Shown one piece after another: positions 6,852-14,369 of a stretch of 64,000 nt of DNA. Both the position numbers and the translations under genes were made by a program. The DNA is from an uncultured Lachnospiraceae bacterium. GTDB lineage: Bacteria > Bacillota > Clostridia > Lachnospirales > Lachnospiraceae. The DNA lies in assembly GCA_910578475.1 (NCBI GenBank), contig CAJTRK010000009.1, positions 1-64,000 on the forward strand, read 5' to 3'. The first letter of the stretch is position 1. Each line of letters starts with the position of its first letter. A model generated the notes under the pieces. It was not told where the DNA came from, searched no databases, and saw only the letters and a program-made list of their open reading frames with translations.

Positions 6852-7946
6852 TTATACTGGCAGCGCATCATAATCCCGCAGCCATTCCGGATTCTTTCCG
6901 GAAACAAGATGCCGGAGGCTGCTGCTCATGCGGGAGACGGCATCATCAAAATGCTGCGTAATAATGTCCAGGCTCCCGCCATCGGCAATGATGACGCCGG
7001 CAAGGGTGGGAAGACACTGTCTGACAAGCCAGCGTTTTTTATCTTCGATGGTTTTCTGTGCTTCCCGGACAAACAGGCGGAGCTTTCCGACTGCGCCGAC
7101 AAACGCTTCCCAGAGCGGATGGGAAGAGCAGCGGGAGCGGTTGGAGTCATCCGGGACAATCAGCCGGACATAGTTGTCCAGGATGCCCATGACAATTTCC
7201 CCTATCTGTTTCCTGTTTATCAGAAAGTCAACGGCCATATCCGCCCGTTTATTTTTCAGTTCCAGCTCCCACCGTACCCATGCGTCCGAAGCATCCTCCG
7301 CAGGCACATCGTCCGATAGCCGGAGGGCTTTCTGTTTTTGTTCCAGCTGCTTGTCATAAACACGCAGCATGATGTCGCTCTGGCGGGAACCGAAGTAAAG
7401 CGTATGGCCAGTCTTTTCATTTACAAAAGTAGATTCATAAACATCCCGCCAGGTACGGAACTTGCTTACTACGTCCTGCCTGTCGAGGAAATCCCGCACA
7501 TCTTCCACGGTAAAAAAGTGCGCGCCAAAGTCATCGATGGCCAGGTCAAACCTCGTAAACCAACCGATGCTTCGTACCTGCTGCAGAAATTCTATCATAA
7601 CAGTATTATCAAAATCACTCAGAGAAAGAACATCCTTTGCAAAGGGAATATCGAGTGTTATTGAATTTTTAAAATGTTCTAACAGGTCAGAAATAGCAGA
7701 GCTGCTAATTACGACATGAACACCCATGTCTTCATTGCCGTCGGTAAGGATTGTTACCGGGAAACCATCAAGCCGGTACATCTTTTTGTAACCGTTTGCG
7801 CCCCGTGGGAGAAGCTGGAAATCACTTTCCCGGTAGCCGAGAAACTCCGCCATTTCTTTCATGTTTGGGATGATAGTAGAAGTGAAAGCAATCCAGTCGA
7901 TGGAAGCGGAGAGGGAATTGTCCAAATATTCAGAATTTCCGTACAT
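6852..7946 (-). CDS. Rolling-circle replication initiator, Rep_trans family
   Basis: The 364-residue protein contains FTRFDLAIDDFG (the R-x-D-x-x-x-D core) and TLYFGSRQSDIMLRVYDK, the G-S-R/S and R-x-Y-D-K pattern of the Rep_trans family (pT181 RepC, ICEBs1 NicK, CTXphi RstA). The Tyr of R-V-Y-D-K is the likely nicking residue, covalently joined to the 5' end during rolling-circle replication. A matching GC-rich hairpin lies just upstream (7964-7992). No clear ribosome binding site precedes ATG 7946, which is odd for this genome and may mean low or regulated translation. Confidence 0.85.
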   Translation of the reverse strand: MYGNSEYLDNSLSASIDWIAFTSTIIPNMKEMAEFLGYRESDFQLLPRGANGYKKMYRLDGFPVTILTDGNEDMGVHVVISSSAISDLLEHFKNSITLDIPFAKDVLSLSDFDNTVMIEFLQQVRSIGWFTRFDLAIDDFGAHFFTVEDVRDFLDRQDVVSKFRTWRDVYESTFVNEKTGHTLYFGSRQSDIMLRVYDKQLEQKQKALRLSDDVPAEDASDAWVRWELELKNKRADMAVDFLINRKQIGEIVMGILDNYVRLIVPDDSNRSRCSSHPLWEAFVGAVGKLRLFVREAQKTIEDKKRWLVRQCLPTLAGVIIADGGSLDIITQHFDDAVSRMSSSLRHLVSGKNPEWLRDYDALPV

Positions 7947-7963
7947 TTTGAAAACTGTATTTA

Positions 7964-7992
7964 GTACCCCCGTATTACTATACCGGGGGTAC
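7964..7992. other. Probable double-strand origin / nick site hairpin for the Rep protein
   Basis: GTACCCCCG (7964-7972) and its exact complement (7984-7992) flank the loop TATTACTATAC. Nick sites of Rep_trans relaxases are C5-6/G5-6 inverted repeats with a short AT-rich loop; the ICEBs1 oriT recognised by NicK has the same look. It sits 18 bases upstream of the rep start. A T run on the right means it could also act as a terminator. Confidence 0.6.
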
Positions 7993-8006
7993 TTTTCCTT
8001 TCCGGA

Positions 8007-8057
8007 TTGACACGAGATGTCAGAAAATGTATAATATCATCAGGAATAGTCTGACAA
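8007..8057. promoter_or_regulatory. Overlapping opposite promoters upstream of rep
   Basis: Rightward: TTGACA (8007-8012), 17 bases, TATAAT (8030-8035), a perfect consensus. Leftward: TTGTCA (8057-8052), 18 bases, TATACA (8033-8028), positioned to transcribe rep. The -10 elements overlap, and TGTCAGA/TCTGACA (8018-8024, 8050-8056) form an inverted repeat around them. Polymerase can occupy only one at a time. The rightward RNA would be about 100 bases, ending at the hairpin 8114-8144. Confidence 0.6.
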
Positions 8058-8081
8058 TATCAGTTTTCTGCGGGGAAAGTT

Positions 8082-8144
8082 TTCGAGTCCCGTCTCGCGC
8101 TCTTTGAAAAAGTGCGGAAACGTTGATAAATACAGCGTTTCCGC
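8082..8144 (+). repeat. Attachment-site copy A: tRNA-Gly-like 3' end plus terminator hairpin
   Basis: TTCGAGTCCCGTCTCGCGCT (8082-8101) has the form of a tRNA T-loop, T-stem and acceptor 3' strand with U73, as in bacterial tRNA-Gly. A hairpin follows: GCGGAAACG (8114-8122) pairs with 8136-8144 across TTGATAAATACAG. Copy B at 10906-10967 matches nearly throughout, with the hairpin region almost identical. These flank the Int2 element and are its probable att sites. The tRNA identity is inferred from the acceptor pattern. Confidence 0.65.
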
Positions 8145-8166
8145 TAATTTTGTGTGTCTACAAATC

Positions 8167-8186
8167 GGTAGACAGTTGTAGACAGT
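8167..8186 (+). repeat. Arm-type integrase sites, left end of element 2
   Basis: GGTAGACAGT (8167-8176) and TTGTAGACAGT (8176-8186) lie between copy A and the int2 stop. The same 11-mer occurs at the other end of the element (10850-10860). Paired arm sites inside both ends are what lambda- and Tn916-type integrases need. Confidence 0.55.
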
Positions 8187-8198
8187 ACCTTAGTACTA

Positions 8199-9335
8199 TT
8201 ACAATGCCTTTGATATGAGGTCATAGGTTTCTTTTTCCGTCAATGGATTGTAGATATATTCCAGGGTTGTGGAAAGGTTGCTGTGCCCTAACATTCCCCT
8301 GATGCAATCCAGAGGTACGCCGCTTGCATTCAGATTGCTTGCGTAAGTCTTGCGCATTTTATGGGTGCTTTTTGTGCGTACCCCCTGTCTCTCCGCAAAT
8401 TTTTCCAATACATAAGCTATCTGTCTGGATGTAATGCGTTCCCCATCCCTCATAAAAATGTACTTCCCCTGTTTTGGTATCTTCTTTAAGATTGATACCG
8501 CTTTCGGGATAAGGATAACAAAACGGTCACGGTTTGTTTTCGTATGCTCTACGACCTCATATTGGTTTGTTTCCTGATTTCTGACTTCTTCACGGACAAT
8601 ATGAAGATGTGAAAGGTCTTTGCAGTCTTCCCATTTAAGGGCGGCTAACTCACCCACGCGCAGGCCGAGCAAAAAATTGATTTTTACAGCCAGAAATGCA
8701 ACATCCTCTGTCTCTGTATACATTTTGTCAAGATACTGGTTCAGTTCCTTTAATTCCTCTGTATTGTAAGTCTCTGTCCTGCCCGTTTTCTTGACAATCT
8801 GTCTGTACTTGACGTATATCTCTACCTTGTCCATAGGATTATCAATCAAATATCTTTTTCTTATACTATATGTAAACATCCCATTGAGAATCGCCTTTAT
8901 ATTGCACCACTCTTTCCTGGACAGGTTAAACTCCCTTACTATGCGGTTGCACTCCTGTTCCAATATAAGTTCGTCAATCTTCTTGATTTTCATATTGTGC
9001 AGAACAGACGGTTCAAAATATTTGCGGTAGTGCTGTCTGTGCCTTTTAATGGTATTGGAACTGTTTGTAACAGTAGCCTTATACGCCAGCCATTCCTCAT
9101 AAAGTCCGTAAAATGTTAAGTTGTCAATGTGCGTATTAGCGAAATATATTGGAATCAGCTTATCCAATAATTCCTCTTTTGATTGTGCCTTGATATTTTT
9201 GCGCTTTCCTTTTTCATCCTTATAGCAGGTCTGCCAACGTCCGTTTGCAGTAGACGGTGGAGTAATCGCATAAGGGTGCATTTTTAATATAATATCTTTC
9301 TTCTTCGACATAAGCATATCAAGCACACTGTCCAT
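8199..9335 (-). CDS. Tyrosine recombinase of the second integrative element (Int2)
   Basis: 378 residues. An AP2-like arm-binding N-terminus (GRWQTCYKDEKGKRKNIKAQ) precedes a core-binding domain and the catalytic part: GLRVGELAAL, HKMRKTYASNL, LGHSNLSTT and Tyr in LEYIYN. This is the Tn916/phage integrase layout. The stop lies 55 bases from att copy A, as integrases usually do next to their site. It differs clearly from Int1, so the prophage and this unit carry separate recombinases. A hairpin rich AT tract lies upstream. Confidence 0.9.
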   Translation of the reverse strand: MDSVLDMLMSKKKDIILKMHPYAITPPSTANGRWQTCYKDEKGKRKNIKAQSKEELLDKLIPIYFANTHIDNLTFYGLYEEWLAYKATVTNSSNTIKRHRQHYRKYFEPSVLHNMKIKKIDELILEQECNRIVREFNLSRKEWCNIKAILNGMFTYSIRKRYLIDNPMDKVEIYVKYRQIVKKTGRTETYNTEELKELNQYLDKMYTETEDVAFLAVKINFLLGLRVGELAALKWEDCKDLSHLHIVREEVRNQETNQYEVVEHTKTNRDRFVILIPKAVSILKKIPKQGKYIFMRDGERITSRQIAYVLEKFAERQGVRTKSTHKMRKTYASNLNASGVPLDCIRGMLGHSNLSTTLEYIYNPLTEKETYDLISKAL

Positions 9336-9637
9336 ATTTATTATACCAAGTTTTACGGCATTTTACGATATTTCATTCTGTTTTTTCGTATTTACACCAC
9401 CTTTTACAGTGGTGTAAAGAATTGCATTTTCGTGGAATATTAATGTTTTTTAATTTGATGAGTTTGTCAGATTTTTAAGATGCTTTATTTTTTCAATGGT
9501 TATATTATAAGTTTATTTTATTTTCTTTTTCTTCTTTATTATTATGTCACTCTTTACACCTTTTGTTTCATTACTTCATAAACGGATTTTCCGAATCTGG
9601 AATCTTTCGAAATCCGTATAAATCGCCTTTACTATAC
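9336..9637. other. AT-rich non-coding stretch with a 10-bp inverted repeat
   Basis: No gene is supported. TTTACACCAC (9391-9400) pairs exactly with GTGGTGTAAA (9409-9418). It lies about 60 bases upstream of int2 and could be an operator or terminator controlling the integrase. The rest is poly-T/A rich. Confidence 0.45.
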
Positions 9638-9988
9638 CTATATTTTGGTATCGTCCAATGATGAGTTTTCAAAAACTCTATTTATGCGGCGTTCCGTCTT
9701 TGCGGTTATCAGATAGCCTGTATCTGTCTGGGACAGTGCGCCCGTTTCCGGGTCTGCCGTCAGATTGTAAATGCCGGTCTCTATAACGTTCCTGCCGTCC
9801 TCGTCTGTTTCAATGACTCCCCAATTGGGTGTGAAGGCCTTCAGGTCACTATTATCTTTCATGCCGAAGGTTACGGCTGGCTTTGCAAGTCCCTGTGAAT
9901 TAAAGTACCGTTTCTTGTTGTACATCTCTTTATCGGTCAGCAGGGCGGTAGTCACATATTTTGTGATATAGGCACTCGTTCTATATGT
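9638..9988 (-). pseudogene. C-terminal remnant of a rolling-circle replication protein
   Basis: The frame is open from just after a TAG at about 9991 and has no good start or ribosome binding site. It reads SAYITKYVTTALLTDKEMYN then KKRYFNSQGLAKP, the K-Y-x-x-K then R-R/K-Y-F-x-S-x-G-L-x-x-P pattern found near the end of small plasmid and phage rolling-circle Rep proteins. The N-terminal catalytic part is missing. The unit thus looks like a decayed Rep-Int element. The family call is from pattern memory and moderate. Confidence 0.45.
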
Positions 9989-10039
9989 CTATCAAATGGG
10001 GTATAAGGCACTATTGTTTACTCTGGCTTCTATTTCCTT

Positions 10040-10068
10040 TTACTTTCCCATTTTAAGTATGCTATAAT
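10040..10068 (+). promoter_or_regulatory. Promoter of the DUF4258/YgiT-type pair
   Basis: TTACTT (10040-10045), 17 bases, TATAAT (10063-10068), then the ribosome binding site AGGTG at 10083. Confidence 0.55.
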
Positions 10069-10093
10069 ATTATATAGAAAGTAGGTGAAAAAA

Positions 10094-10411
10094 GTGGCTC
10101 TGTTTATCAACGATTTAAGAAAGCTGTGTACAGACGATACTATTATAATGACTGCACATGTTATAAAACGGTGTAAGGAAAGAAATATTGATTCAGACAG
10201 TATTATAAAAGTCATTATGCAAGGCGAAATCATAAAGCAATATGAAGATGATAAACCGTTCCCCAGTTGCTTATTATTGGGAATGTCAATAAACGACAAA
10301 TACTTACATGTAGTCGTTGCAAGCGATAATATCAATCTGCATATAATAACGGCATACTACCCAAGTATTGAAGAATGGGAGCCGGACTTTAAAACAAGAA
10401 AGGGGCGTTAA
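10094..10411 (+). CDS. DUF4258 protein, probable toxin of a type II pair
   Basis: GTG 10094 has AGGTG six bases upstream; a GTG at 10085 overlaps that site and would add three residues. About 105 residues. The N-terminal MTAHVIKRCKERNIDSDSI and later LHVVVASD plus IITAYYP give the H-x-x-x-R...R-x-I and V-T-x-Y patterns of DUF4258, a RelE/BrnT-like RNase-type fold often paired with an antitoxin. The next gene, two bases on, encodes a YgiT/MqsA-type zinc-finger protein. RNase activity is inferred from that pairing. Confidence 0.7.
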   Translation: MALFINDLRKLCTDDTIIMTAHVIKRCKERNIDSDSIIKVIMQGEIIKQYEDDKPFPSCLLLGMSINDKYLHVVVASDNINLHIITAYYPSIEEWEPDFKTRKGR

Positions 10412-10413
10412 AT

Positions 10414-10644
10414 ATGAATTGTTTTACTTGTGGCAGTAATCATATGATTGAAGCAACAACAATCTATGTTGAAAAATTAGAAAACGGTATCTTGATTGTG
10501 AAAAATGTTCCATGTAAAAAATGTTCCCAATGCGGCGAGGAATTTTTTTCAATGGCAACTATGAAAGAAATTGAAAAATTAAGCAAACAGGCAGAAAAAA
10601 TTATCAGTGAAGTTATGATTATTGATTACAACAAGGCGGCATAA
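10414..10644 (+). CDS. YgiT/MqsA-type zinc-finger antitoxin
   Basis: 76 residues with CFTCGS near the N-terminus and CKKCSQCGEEFFS around residues 35-45, a C-x2-C...C-x2-C zinc site as in YgiT/MqsA N-terminal domains. A helical tail (MKEIEKLSKQAEKI) follows, but the HTH domain of full-length MqsA is absent, so it belongs to the short YgiT-type group seen with DUF4258 partners. It should bind and neutralise the upstream protein. A terminator follows. Confidence 0.75.
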   Translation: MNCFTCGSNHMIEATTIYVEKLENGILIVKNVPCKKCSQCGEEFFSMATMKEIEKLSKQAEKIISEVMIIDYNKAA

Positions 10645-10656
10645 AAATATAATCAA

Positions 10657-10697
10657 GAGGGAATGAAAGATGGTGCGTCTTTTCATTCCCTCTTTTT
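10657..10697 (+). terminator. Terminator after the toxin-antitoxin pair
   Basis: GAGGGAATGAAA (10657-10668) pairs exactly with TTTCATTCCCTC (10681-10692) and TTTTT follows. Confidence 0.85.
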
Positions 10698-10723
10698 CCT
10701 ATTTTGTATTGGCTCCATCCGCT

Positions 10724-10771
10724 GTGTCAAGGGTTGCCCTACGGCGTATCGCTTCGCCTGCCCCTTGACAC
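10724..10771. repeat. Long hairpin in element 2
   Basis: GTGTCAAGGG (10724-10733) and its complement (10762-10771) enclose a GC-rich interior with further pairing. I recall similar sequence near the ends of clostridial mobile elements, but that is memory, not a search. No reading frame. Confidence 0.4.
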
Positions 10772-10838
10772 GCTATGTTTTTATTAAAAGATAAAGCAAA
10801 AAACTATTGTTATTTCAGTTCAGAAGCGAAAATCAAAG

Positions 10839-10860
10839 TTGTAGATACATTGTAGACAGT
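10839..10860 (+). repeat. Arm-type integrase sites, right end of element 2
   Basis: TTGTAGATACA (10839-10849) and TTGTAGACAGT (10850-10860) are head to tail. The second matches the left-end site 8176-8186 exactly, in the same orientation, about 45 bases inside att copy B. Confidence 0.55.
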
Positions 10861-10905
10861 GTGCATTCCTCCTTGATTTTATGGGCTTTTCGGGGCAAAA
10901 TAAAG

Positions 10906-10975
10906 TTCGAGCCCCGTCTCTCGCTCTTTTTAATGAAGCGGAAACGTTGATAAATACAGCGTTTCCGTTTTTTCT
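10906..10975 (+). repeat. Attachment-site copy B: tRNA-Gly-like 3' end plus terminator
   Basis: TTCGAGCCCCGTCTCTCGCT (10906-10925) followed by the hairpin 10938-10967 and a T run. It is the partner of copy A, with the same hairpin and loop. With 5' partner GCGAGAG the acceptor would match a tRNA-Gly. This marks the junction between mobile DNA and the host chromosome, whose first gene starts at 11160. Confidence 0.65.
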
Positions 10976-11159
10976 CTGTGTGATATTATCTTGTTTTTCG
11001 GATATATCATGGAGCGCTCTGTCGGAGGTCTGGAATAACCGGGCTTCTTTTATTTTTTACTGGGCATTTTGCGATATCTGATATATAATAGTATAGGAGA
11101 CAGTATCGGAATGGAGAAACACGGAGTCTTCGGATTTTGGAAGGATTAAGAATAGAAAG

Positions 11160-11384
11160 ATGAAATTCGGATTTGGGAAAAAAACAGAAAAAGCCGTCCG
11201 GCAGTATGATAAAGAAAATTACAGGCCTGTATTGAAATGCAGTATATGTACAGGAGAGCAGGTCGCCGGTTTTAAGGAGATTCACGGCGGAAAGTTTGAA
11301 GAGGTCATGCTGATTCGAAATGCAAAAGAGCTGGAGGCTTTTATGCAGTTATATGATGTGAAAGAAATCATCAGGGAATACTGA
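11160..11384 (+). CDS. Conserved small protein of unknown function
   Basis: 74 residues: basic N-terminus (MKFGFGKKTEKAV), then LKCSICTGEQVAGFKE with a C-x2-C pair, and an end RNAKELEAFMQLYDVKEI. I recall near-identical small proteins in many Lachnospiraceae, with no established role. The C-x2-C could bind metal or be redox active, but two cysteines alone do not show this. It lies just outside att copy B, so it is probably the first host gene. Confidence 0.6.
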   Translation: MKFGFGKKTEKAVRQYDKENYRPVLKCSICTGEQVAGFKEIHGGKFEEVMLIRNAKELEAFMQLYDVKEIIREY

Positions 11385-11412
11385 AGGATAGAAGAAAGGT
11401 GCGGTTACTGCA

Positions 11413-12984
11413 ATGAAAATCATTAAAACAATTTTGTATGGAACACTTGTTTTCTTTATTTTATGTTGCGGAGTCATTGTATTGTGCGCGGTCAAACCGG
11501 AGACGTCAACGCGGATTGCAAACGCATTAAAGTTAAACGAGAATGAGGATTATGCCTTGAGCCCTGTTCCCGGGAAAACACCCGAACAAAGCATGGGGAA
11601 TACGGAGAATCAGGGGATTACAGATGTTATTTTACCGGAGGAGACGGAAGAAAGCGACCTCTCTGATTATGAAACCGTCTCGCCGGTTTCGGTTCCGGTA
11701 TCGAATATAAGCGGACAAAATACGGATGAGACACAAAATACGGATGTGCAGATAGACCCGGCAACCTATGGAATTATCGTACCGCCGGGCGTTGAGGGAA
11801 GAAGCGGCTATCAACCTGTTCAGGATGAAAGCAGCGAGATAGATGATGAAGAAGCCGAGGAGATTCAAAATGAACTTGGTTTCGGAGAGACAGGGGACGG
11901 ACTTACGTTTGACCTGTGGTTCTATCCGTATTATGCGATGTTGGATGAGACGGGGCAGCATCTTTACAGGCAGATTTATGCAAATGCGCTTGCATTAAAC
12001 GAAAGTTTTGCGCCGATAGAAGATATATCGGTGAGTGGGCTTAGAGATGTGTTCGCGGCTGTCTATAATGACCACCCGGAGCTTTTCTGGATGGAAACGG
12101 CTTATGCTTGTAAGTTTAAAAGAAGCGGGGAATGTGTGGAAATTGATTTGCAGTTTAATTCCACATCCGGAAATCTTTCACAGTCCAAGAGCACTTTTGA
12201 GTCGAAAGTAAAGGAGATTACCGACGGAGCGCAGGGGCTTGAAAGCAATTACGAAAAAGAAAAGTATGTGCATGACAGTCTCGTCGCCAATATAGACTAT
12301 GTATCTTCCGCGCCAATGAATCAGAGCGCATACAGTGCATTGGTGAACGGTAAGACAGTTTGTGCGGGATATGCCAGAGCATTTCAGTATATTTTGCAGC
12401 AGTTGGGGATTCCGTGTTATTATTGCACAGGATATGCGGGAGAGAGTCACGCGTGGAATATTGTCGCCTTAGAGGATGGTTATTATAATGTAGATGTCAC
12501 ATGGGATGATGCCGGTTCCGGTACATATGAATATTTTAACAAGTCGGATTGGGAGTATGCCGGAAATCATCTCAGACAGGAACTTTCGGTGAATCTGCCG
12601 CCCTGTAATGGCGAGGTATACCGGAATTTGGAAGTATCCTCTGATGATAACAAAGAAGATGACGATTCGACCGATTTGAGAAGGAGTCTCGAAGAATTAG
12701 GGCTGAATGCGGACGCAAGTCTGAAAACGCTGGATGAATATTATAACGATTGTTATGAAAAGTTGAAGGCGAATGGAAAAGGCAGAAGCAGTTTCCATAA
12801 TGTCATTAGCGGACAGATGCTTTTTAACAGTGTTTACAGTGGATATCAGACAGACGGGTATAGAAAGGGATATATGGATAAGGCCATGTCGGACCTCGAA
12901 GCAGAAAGCTTCCGCATTGACTGGTCGATTGAAGAATTAAAAGGCGGCTATTATCTGATTACCCATGATGTGACAATTCAGTAA
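11413..12984 (+). CDS. Membrane-anchored transglutaminase-like protein
   Basis: 523 residues. One N-terminal membrane segment (LVFFILCCGVIVLCAV), a Glu/Asp/Thr/Pro-rich linker to about residue 155, then a transglutaminase-like cysteine protease fold. The catalytic triad is visible: Cys317 in GKTVCAGYA, His346 in ESHAWNIV and Asp361 in YYNVDVTWDD. Such surface proteins act as peptidases or cross-linking enzymes in the cell envelope; the substrate is unknown. A second basic region lies after the domain. It follows the small protein by 28 bases and may share its transcript. Confidence 0.8.
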   Translation: MKIIKTILYGTLVFFILCCGVIVLCAVKPETSTRIANALKLNENEDYALSPVPGKTPEQSMGNTENQGITDVILPEETEESDLSDYETVSPVSVPVSNISGQNTDETQNTDVQIDPATYGIIVPPGVEGRSGYQPVQDESSEIDDEEAEEIQNELGFGETGDGLTFDLWFYPYYAMLDETGQHLYRQIYANALALNESFAPIEDISVSGLRDVFAAVYNDHPELFWMETAYACKFKRSGECVEIDLQFNSTSGNLSQSKSTFESKVKEITDGAQGLESNYEKEKYVHDSLVANIDYVSSAPMNQSAYSALVNGKTVCAGYARAFQYILQQLGIPCYYCTGYAGESHAWNIVALEDGYYNVDVTWDDAGSGTYEYFNKSDWEYAGNHLRQELSVNLPPCNGEVYRNLEVSSDDNKEDDDSTDLRRSLEELGLNADASLKTLDEYYNDCYEKLKANGKGRSSFHNVISGQMLFNSVYSGYQTDGYRKGYMDKAMSDLEAESFRIDWSIEELKGGYYLITHDVTIQ

Positions 12985-13049
12985 AAATGCGTGCTTGCCA
13001 TGTCAGGCGGGCGAGTGTAAAGATTACGCGGAGATAATGGAGGGGAACT

Positions 13050-14369
13050 ATGAAGGTATTGGTTATCAACGGAAGTCCGAAAGGAAGGAACAGCATTACA
13101 TATCAGACAATACGCTTTCTGCAGAGAAAGTTTCCGAAGGATGAATTTGAAGTCATTCATGCGGGCGCGCAGATACATGCGTTGGAACAGGATATGTGGC
13201 TTGTAAAAGAGGGCGTGCGGAATGCGCAGATGATTTTGTTCGCTTATCCGGTCTATACGTTTACCGTGCCGTCTCAGCTTCATCGGTTTCTTACGTTGAT
13301 GAAGGAAAGCGGAATCAATGTTTCCGGCAAATATATGATGCAGATAACGACGTCCAGGCATTTTTATGATGTTACGGCGCACCGTTATGTAGAGGAAAAC
13401 TGTAAGGATATGGGAATGCGGATATTGCGCGGTTTTTCCGCCGATATGGAGGACCTTTTGACGAAAAAAGGACAGCTTGCAGTTATTACATATTGGAATT
13501 ATACCAAACATATAATACAGGAAGAGACCTCACCGTTTGAAAAAGAGCCGGACAGAAGGACTTTTGCAGAAAAAGACCGGAAATACCGGGTCGTAATCGT
13601 TACTGATTGCAGAAAAGAAAATAACAGGCTTCGCAGAATGATTGTGGATTTTCGAAAAGAGCTGCCCTTTGAAAGCCATGTTGTAAATTTGCAGAATTTT
13701 GCTTTTCAGGGAGGATGTCTCGGATGTTTCCATTGCGCAACGGACGGAACCTGTGTCCGACAGGATGGATTTGATGCGCTGCAGCGAAAAATTCGGGGAG
13801 CGGACAGCATCGTGTATGCTTTTTCCATCAAAGACCATTCGATGGGAAATCTGTTTAAAGTATATGACGACAGACAGTTCTGCAACGGACATCGGGCGGT
13901 GACTGCGGGAAAGCCTACCGCTTATCTGATTGACGGAGAGTTTTCGCTGGAAGAAAACCTGCGCGTGATTTTGGAGGCAAGGAGCCAGATGGGAGGGAAT
14001 TTTCTGGCGGGCATTGCGACCAACGAAGGCGTCGGCGCGGATTCTCCCGGAACCTGTGCGGATAAACTGGCGTATGCTCTGACACATAGAATGAAGGTAA
14101 ATGAGAACTTCTATGGTGTAGGCGGCGGAAAGATTTTCCGGGATTTGGTCTATGAGATGCAGGGCATGATGCAGGCGGACCATCGTTTCTATAAAAAACA
14201 TGGCTTATATGATTTTCCCCAGAAAAAGCTTGCTACAATACTGTTTATGAAAGGAATAGGAGTTTTATTAAAACTTCCTTTAATAAAAGAAAAAGTACAG
14301 ACTAATATAACAGAAGGAATGCTGATGCCATATGAGAAAATAATTGCGGGGAATCCATTAAAAGAATGA
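13050..14369 (+). CDS. Two-domain flavodoxin-fold NAD(P)H-dependent oxidoreductase
   Basis: 439 residues, GGAGGGG upstream. Domain one (residues 1-170) starts MKVLVINGSPKGRNSITYQT, the FMN-phosphate loop of NADPH-dependent FMN reductases, with FAYPVYTFTVPSQL at the flavin edge. Domain two (about 180-400) repeats the fold: YRVVIVTD and GGCLGCFHCATDGTC, the Cys pattern of the NAD(P)H-dependent oxidoreductase family, then VYAFSIKDHSMGN. Two such domains in one chain occur in anaerobes. Electron partner and substrate are unknown. The stop overlaps the next start. Confidence 0.75.
   Translation: MKVLVINGSPKGRNSITYQTIRFLQRKFPKDEFEVIHAGAQIHALEQDMWLVKEGVRNAQMILFAYPVYTFTVPSQLHRFLTLMKESGINVSGKYMMQITTSRHFYDVTAHRYVEENCKDMGMRILRGFSADMEDLLTKKGQLAVITYWNYTKHIIQEETSPFEKEPDRRTFAEKDRKYRVVIVTDCRKENNRLRRMIVDFRKELPFESHVVNLQNFAFQGGCLGCFHCATDGTCVRQDGFDALQRKIRGADSIVYAFSIKDHSMGNLFKVYDDRQFCNGHRAVTAGKPTAYLIDGEFSLEENLRVILEARSQMGGNFLAGIATNEGVGADSPGTCADKLAYALTHRMKVNENFYGVGGGKIFRDLVYEMQGMMQADHRFYKKHGLYDFPQKKLATILFMKGIGVLLKLPLIKEKVQTNITEGMLMPYEKIIAGNPLKE

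Noticed and set aside
8082..8101. Complete tRNA gene at att copy A or B
   Set aside because: Only the T-arm and acceptor 3' part is present; no D-arm or anticodon arm upstream of either copy.
13530..14201. 223-codon frame opposite the flavodoxin-type gene
   Set aside because: No ribosome binding site or domain; coding strand has clear motifs.
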